Source: Scytonema sp. UIC 10036 (lineage in GTDB: Bacteria; Cyanobacteriota; Cyanobacteriia; Cyanobacteriales; Nostocaceae). From it: a stretch of 17,242 bases of DNA. Location of the stretch: NCBI RefSeq assembly GCF_009725235.1, contig NZ_WJFC01000262.1, positions 1 to 17,242 of the forward strand, written 5' to 3'. Numbering within the stretch: position 1 is the stretch's first letter; the number at the start of each line of letters is the position of its first letter. Both the position numbers and the translations under genes were made by a program. Below, piece by piece: positions 14,308-17,242 of the stretch. Under the pieces are notes generated by a model. It had not been told where the DNA came from. It did no database searches and saw only the letters and a list, made by a program, of their open reading frames with translations.

Positions 14308-14694
14308 AAAATTGAAACTACTTTTTTTTAATCTGCTTCACCAATAACCACAAAAGCAATCTCATCTCTGACATGAGTTTGAGATTCGCTTCTATATATA
14401 AAGCACAATCTGCCACTATTAAACTATCTAATTGGATTTGTTTTTTGTACTCAACGGCAATTTCTCCAAAGTATGAAGAATCCACATTTCCAGATGCACT
14501 TGAACTTCAACCCTTTATTGAAGAAAATTTAGCTCGCTCTTTGGCAGTTGACGTATCCACCCTAATCAAACAAAGGAAAAGTTTGAGTGTAACCAGACCC
14601 AAAATTTGTCAGGGTCTGGTTACATTAACCCCGATTTGTTCTTGGTTGCTTACGGTAAAATCTATCGCAACACGGGTGCAATGAGACCAGGCAC
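14308..14694. other. Intergenic or decayed region with a strong hairpin
   Basis: I find no gene I can support. A 103-codon plus-strand frame (14373-14684) has no recognisable content, and its second half runs through the hairpin at 14588-14624. On the minus strand, a 3' fragment reading SGRLCFIYRSESQTHVRDEI and then AFVVIGEAD to a TAA at about 14310 looks protein-like, but an in-frame stop lies just upstream. This could be the decayed end of a minus-strand gene. The identity is unknown. Confidence 0.5.
14588..14624. terminator. 13-bp perfect hairpin between XisI-like gene and murI
   Basis: TGTAACCAGACCC (14588-14600) pairs perfectly with 14612-14624 across an 11-nt loop. It lies between the convergent XisI-like gene and the minus-strand racemase gene, where a bidirectional terminator would be expected. 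No T-run follows the stem on either strand, so it may instead be a dispersed repeat. Confidence 0.45.
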
Positions 14695-15504
14695 TCACGC
14701 AACCGTTTGAGGCAGCCGTTGCACGGTTACTGCGTGACCCCATAGAGTAGAAATGACGCCTTGCGTTGTCTGCACCTTACCACTCGTCCAAAAATGCTCA
14801 CTACCAGGTATCAGATCTACATTTAATAGATTCTGCGCTGCAAGTACCCGCGACAGCTGACGCGTGACAGCCACGCCCGTATCGATTATGGTCACACCAG
14901 GTCCCACTACATCGTCAATAAGTGGACGGAGGAAGGGATAATGCGTGCAGCCTAGCACAAGCGTATCTGCGCCAGCCGCCAACAGTGGTGCCGTATACTG
15001 CTCAATCAATACACGCGTCATCGGACTGGTGAGGTCACCAGCCTCGACTTGCGTAACAAGGTGCGGACACGCTTGTGTCAGGATCGTGACCCTTGCTCCA
15101 AACAGTTTTCGCAATGATTCAAACTGAGCACTCGCGGACGTCGCAGCAGTTGCAAGTACACCCACGATCCCCGTTTTAGTCACCGCTACTGCTGGCTTCA
15201 CAGCAGGCTCTACCGCAATAATAGGTACGGAAAACGTTGCGCGGAGGTTTGCCACTGCGGCAACAGTTGCAGTGTTGCAAGCAATCACCAGTGCCTTTGC
15301 ACCCTGCACAAGCAGAAAACGGGTAAGCTCCAGCGCACGCTGTTGGAGATACTCTGGCGTTTTGGTGCCATATGGAACGTGACCGGAGTCTGCTATATAG
15401 CACAAGTGTTCGTGGGGTAGCTCCGTGCGAATAGCACGTAACACCGACAAGCCACCTACCCCAGAGTCAAAAACGCCAATTGGTGCGGAAGGGTTCATAC
15501 ACAT
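14695..15504 (-). CDS. murI: Glutamate racemase of proteobacterial type
   Basis: A 269-aa enzyme that converts L- to D-glutamate for peptidoglycan. The motifs are complete: GVFDSGVGGLSV (D13, S14), ADSGHVPYG (39-47), ACNTAT with catalytic C76, and GCTHYP with catalytic C186 and H188. The wording (SVLRAIRTELP, YIADSGHVPYGTK, QGAKALVIACNTAT, GVLATAATSASAQF, CPHLVTQVEAGDL) is that of beta/gamma-proteobacterial MurI, not of the usual cyanobacterial one (roughly GGLTVARAI, YFGDTAHVPYG). The gene looks clearly richer in GC than its neighbours and I see no HIP1 octamer in it, which fits transfer from a proteobacterium. It stands alone, without cell-wall genes beside it. ATG 15504 or 15498 may be the start; neither has a good Shine-Dalgarno site. 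Confidence 0.93.
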   Translation of the reverse strand: MCMNPSAPIGVFDSGVGGLSVLRAIRTELPHEHLCYIADSGHVPYGTKTPEYLQQRALELTRFLLVQGAKALVIACNTATVAAVANLRATFSVPIIAVEPAVKPAVAVTKTGIVGVLATAATSASAQFESLRKLFGARVTILTQACPHLVTQVEAGDLTSPMTRVLIEQYTAPLLAAGADTLVLGCTHYPFLRPLIDDVVGPGVTIIDTGVAVTRQLSRVLAAQNLLNVDLIPGSEHFWTSGKVQTTQGVISTLWGHAVTVQRLPQTVA

Positions 15505-15595
15505 AGTGCGACGCTTAACTGTTCCAAGCGCTTGCGATTATATCCTATCTAATAGCTATAATCAAAGCTAAAAGCAAACGAGATTAGATTTTCCT

Positions 15596-15997
15596 ATGGC
15601 TGTACCAACAGAAATTCGTCACAGAGCGAGCGCTTTACTCGAAGAATTACCAGGAGAATCTTTAGTAAAGGCTGTTGAATTTTTGGAAACCCTTTCTCAC
15701 GAGGCGCTACAGGTATCGAAATCACCAAAGCCCTCACCTGATGAAGCCGCTTTGCTTCAAATTATTCAACGCCGTCTGTCTTCTAAAGAACAAGATAGAT
15801 TGGCTTACCTGCGTCAGCAAAACGATATGGGCGTCATTACAGACACAGAGCACCAAGAGCTACTCATGTACGTTGAACGCGTCGAACAACAAGATGCTGA
15901 ACGTGCAGAAGCATTGATACAACTGGCTCCACTTCGTCAAGTTGATTTGAAAGTGTTGATTAAAGAGCTCTTACCCACACATAGCAATGTAGCCTAA
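15596..15997 (+). CDS. Cyanobacterial antitoxin-like / HNH-associated protein
   Basis: A 133-aa soluble protein. The N-terminus (IRHRASALLEELPGESLVKA, then VEFLETLS) resembles DUF2281-type antitoxin-like domains. The C-terminal two thirds (LSSKEQDRLAYLRQQNDMGV, then HQELLMYVERVEQQDAERAEALIQLAPLR and VDLKVLIKELLP) is helical and widespread in filamentous cyanobacteria. From memory, this protein is usually followed by a small HNH endonuclease gene. No such gene is here: the next gene, xisI, converges on it. So the copy appears to be an orphan, perhaps an antitoxin or regulator whose nuclease was lost. The start ATG is clear; an A/G-rich stretch (AAACGAGATTAG) precedes it. Confidence 0.6.
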   Translation: MAVPTEIRHRASALLEELPGESLVKAVEFLETLSHEALQVSKSPKPSPDEAALLQIIQRRLSSKEQDRLAYLRQQNDMGVITDTEHQELLMYVERVEQQDAERAEALIQLAPLRQVDLKVLIKELLPTHSNVA

Positions 15998-16017
15998 TGT
16001 CAGTTAGAAGCGAATTC

Positions 16018-16353
16018 TCACTCAACAGCGTAAGGAGTAAATTGACGTTTAAATGGTGAGTAAAAACCAATAACAATGTCGGAGGAAGGTACACCTAACT
16101 CAACTAACCTCTCGCCAACAAGTTCTTCTGTACCATTGTATTGAACCCATATCTTTTCATTTTGAATATCAAAATGCATCACAGGACCAAATACCCGTTT
16201 CTCACCTTGCCAACCTACATAAGCTAATTGGTAGTGGTTGTTTTCATTGTCAAAGATAAGCTGTGACTTTACAGTATCGGTGTCAGAGCTATTTTGTGCG
16301 TGCTCGGTTAAAATTTGTTTTATAATTTGACGATAGCGTTCTATTTTATCCAT
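16018..16353 (-). CDS. xisI: XisI, fdxN element excision controlling factor homologue
   Basis: A 111-aa canonical XisI: MDKIERYRQIIKQILTEHAQ at the start, then FDNENNHYQLAYVGWQGEKR (34-53), VFGPVMHFDIQNEKIWVQYNGTEE and LVELGVPSSDIVIGFYSP, ending RQFTPYAVE. In Anabaena xisH and xisI act with the recombinase XisF in excision of the fdxN element during heterocyst differentiation. Many copies elsewhere have no recombinase nearby, as here, and may be toxin-antitoxin-like or regulatory pairs. The gene overlaps the 3' end of xisH by 13 bp, so translation is coupled. Confidence 0.93.
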   Translation of the reverse strand: MDKIERYRQIIKQILTEHAQNSSDTDTVKSQLIFDNENNHYQLAYVGWQGEKRVFGPVMHFDIQNEKIWVQYNGTEELVGERLVELGVPSSDIVIGFYSPFKRQFTPYAVE

Positions 16354-16757
16354 TGCCGTATCTCCTCCTGTTTGGGTTCGTAAGTGACTAACTTCACTTG
16401 ATGGCGTTGAAGCGCTCTCTGGACAAAAGGGAGTTGGAAAAAGTCTAAGTATGTTTCTTGTGGAACAGCTAAATAAACAATTCTGTCTGGTTCATTTTCC
16501 TCCAATGCTTGGCGGTAATTAAGGTATTGTCCAAGTGCGGTGTGAAATTCATTAATATCAGAACCTGCTATAAAACTTTTAATTTCAACTGCTATTTTTT
16601 CTTTATCACGTTCTGCAGCAATTGCATTGTCTGCTGCTAAATCTATTTGTACTTTAATAACTTCGCTAATACGAATCGTCAACGGATCGTGAGTGATTTT
16701 CCAACCATCTTTAATTAAAGCATTTTTCACCTGTTGATGAAAAATATCTTTAGCCAT
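16341..16757 (-). CDS. xisH: XisH, fdxN element excision controlling factor homologue
   Basis: A 138-aa protein of the XisH family, which has a restriction-endonuclease-like fold. MAKDIFHQQVKNALIKDGWK and ITHDPLTI mark the N-terminus. VQIDLAA (D39) and KIAVEIKSF (E58, K60) form the PD-(D/E)XK-like centre, followed by FHTALGQYLNYR (71-82), which includes the usual Gln. All expected acidic residues are present, so nuclease activity cannot be excluded. GAGAGG lies nine bases before the ATG. It forms an operon with xisI; no xisF recombinase or fdxN element border is seen in the window. Confidence 0.93.
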   Translation of the reverse strand: MAKDIFHQQVKNALIKDGWKITHDPLTIRISEVIKVQIDLAADNAIAAERDKEKIAVEIKSFIAGSDINEFHTALGQYLNYRQALEENEPDRIVYLAVPQETYLDFFQLPFVQRALQRHQVKLVTYEPKQEEIRQWIK

Positions 16758-16887
16758 TTCTCAAAACCTCTCATAACAACCATTCTCAAATTCTTTTATT
16801 TTTTAAAATAAATTGAATCAGAAATATTCAGTAAAACTCAAGTACCTAAAAACAAATAACTTTGTCGTATCAGTGATGATATTAGTA

Positions 16888-17142
16888 TTAGGCATTTTCT
16901 ACATCAGATAAAAGTTCTTCTTCTGTTAAATCAATCATTGGAACTCCATAATGATGTAAATTGAGCAAAAAAGAAACTCTATCCATGCCTGCTAATTGTG
17001 CTGCAACGCCAGAAGAAATGCGTTTCATTTCAAATAGCTTAGCTGCCATTACCATTTTTGCTTCTTGCTCAAACTGTTCTCGCGTCTGTTGTAAGGCATC
17101 TGGTAAAGTTTCTGGATAGTCGATTCTGAGTTGCAAGGACAT
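16888..17142 (-). CDS. UPF0175 family antitoxin-like protein
   Basis: An 84-aa protein matching the UPF0175 (PF03683) pattern: QLRIDYPETLPDALQQ at the N-terminus, then FEQEAKMVMAAKLFEMKRIS with SGVAAQLAGMDRVSFLLNL (an HTH-like segment at about 45-63), and GVPMIDLTEEELLSDVENA at the end. Members are found beside DUF3368 (PIN-like) genes and are treated as antitoxins or small DNA-binding regulators. Here no toxin follows: the next gene in the same direction is xisH, 130 bp on. It may be an orphan, or may regulate xisHI. The strand-appropriate upstream region (17143-17242) is AT-rich and shows no other gene. Confidence 0.85.
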   Translation of the reverse strand: MSLQLRIDYPETLPDALQQTREQFEQEAKMVMAAKLFEMKRISSGVAAQLAGMDRVSFLLNLHHYGVPMIDLTEEELLSDVENA

Positions 17143-17242
17143 ATTTTTTCATCTAATTCATTCTAAAAATTCACCTAACTGTAAGAGGATGTTTGAAAAG
17201 TCATGATTGATGTATTAAATATTTTTTAACCCACCCTAACCC

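Noticed and set aside
14373..14684. 103-codon plus-strand frame after the XisI-like gene
   Set aside because: No recognisable domain, and its second half runs through a perfect 13-bp hairpin; the minus strand looks at least as protein-like. Described as intergenic/decayed.

Overview
The window looks like chromosomal DNA from a filamentous, probably heterocyst-forming (Nostocales-type) cyanobacterium. The evidence is a cyanobacterial tmRNA tag, many HIP1 octamers (GCGATCGC), short heptanucleotide tandem repeats, hairpin-rich intergenic repeats, and a XisH/XisI pair. This placement rests on sequence character only; no database search was possible.

Layout: (1) 1-570: heptad repeats, then ssrA (tmRNA) and its strong terminator hairpin. 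(2) 597-1580: a zinc-finger protein with two HNH-like domains, directly behind ssrA. (3) 2134-2610: the first third of a flavodiiron protein, broken off where it meets the 3' end of psiE. (4) 7563 down to 2546, minus strand: a four-gene run of Na+/phosphate cotransporter, PstS-type phosphate-binding lipoprotein, a double-RCK (TrkA-N) membrane protein and PsiE. This looks like a compact phosphate-response unit without PstCAB. A 14-unit heptad repeat sits between pstS and the RCK gene and contains the RCK start codon. (5) 7564-8315: an AT-rich region with large palindromes, a pseudoknot-like arrangement and one small ORF. (6) 8316-8915: a cyanobacterial PD-(D/E)XK-like protein that seems to lack one catalytic acid. 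(7) 11595 down to 9113: a two-gene operon of an unrecognised 415-aa protein and a DyP-type peroxidase. (8) 11596-12662: about 1 kb of repeats, including a MITE-like element with 18-bp terminal inverted repeats and 11-bp flanking direct repeats, inserted into a copy of a second repeat that also occurs downstream as two 48-bp tandem units with opposite cores.

(9) 12663-17142 is an accessory region of defence and mobile-element type genes. It holds an OLD/ABC-like ATPase translationally coupled to a 26-codon remnant of a DUF4276-type gene, a divergent XisI-like gene without XisH, a GC-richer glutamate racemase of proteobacterial type, an antitoxin-like cyanobacterial gene without its usual partner, a complete xisH-xisI pair, and a UPF0175 antitoxin-like gene.

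Taken together, the window has a functional phosphate cluster and a peroxidase operon, flanked by regions reshaped by repeats, gene truncation and transfer. The best candidates for something undescribed are the DyP partner protein, the phosphate/RCK/PsiE arrangement, and the repeat units with inverted cores.
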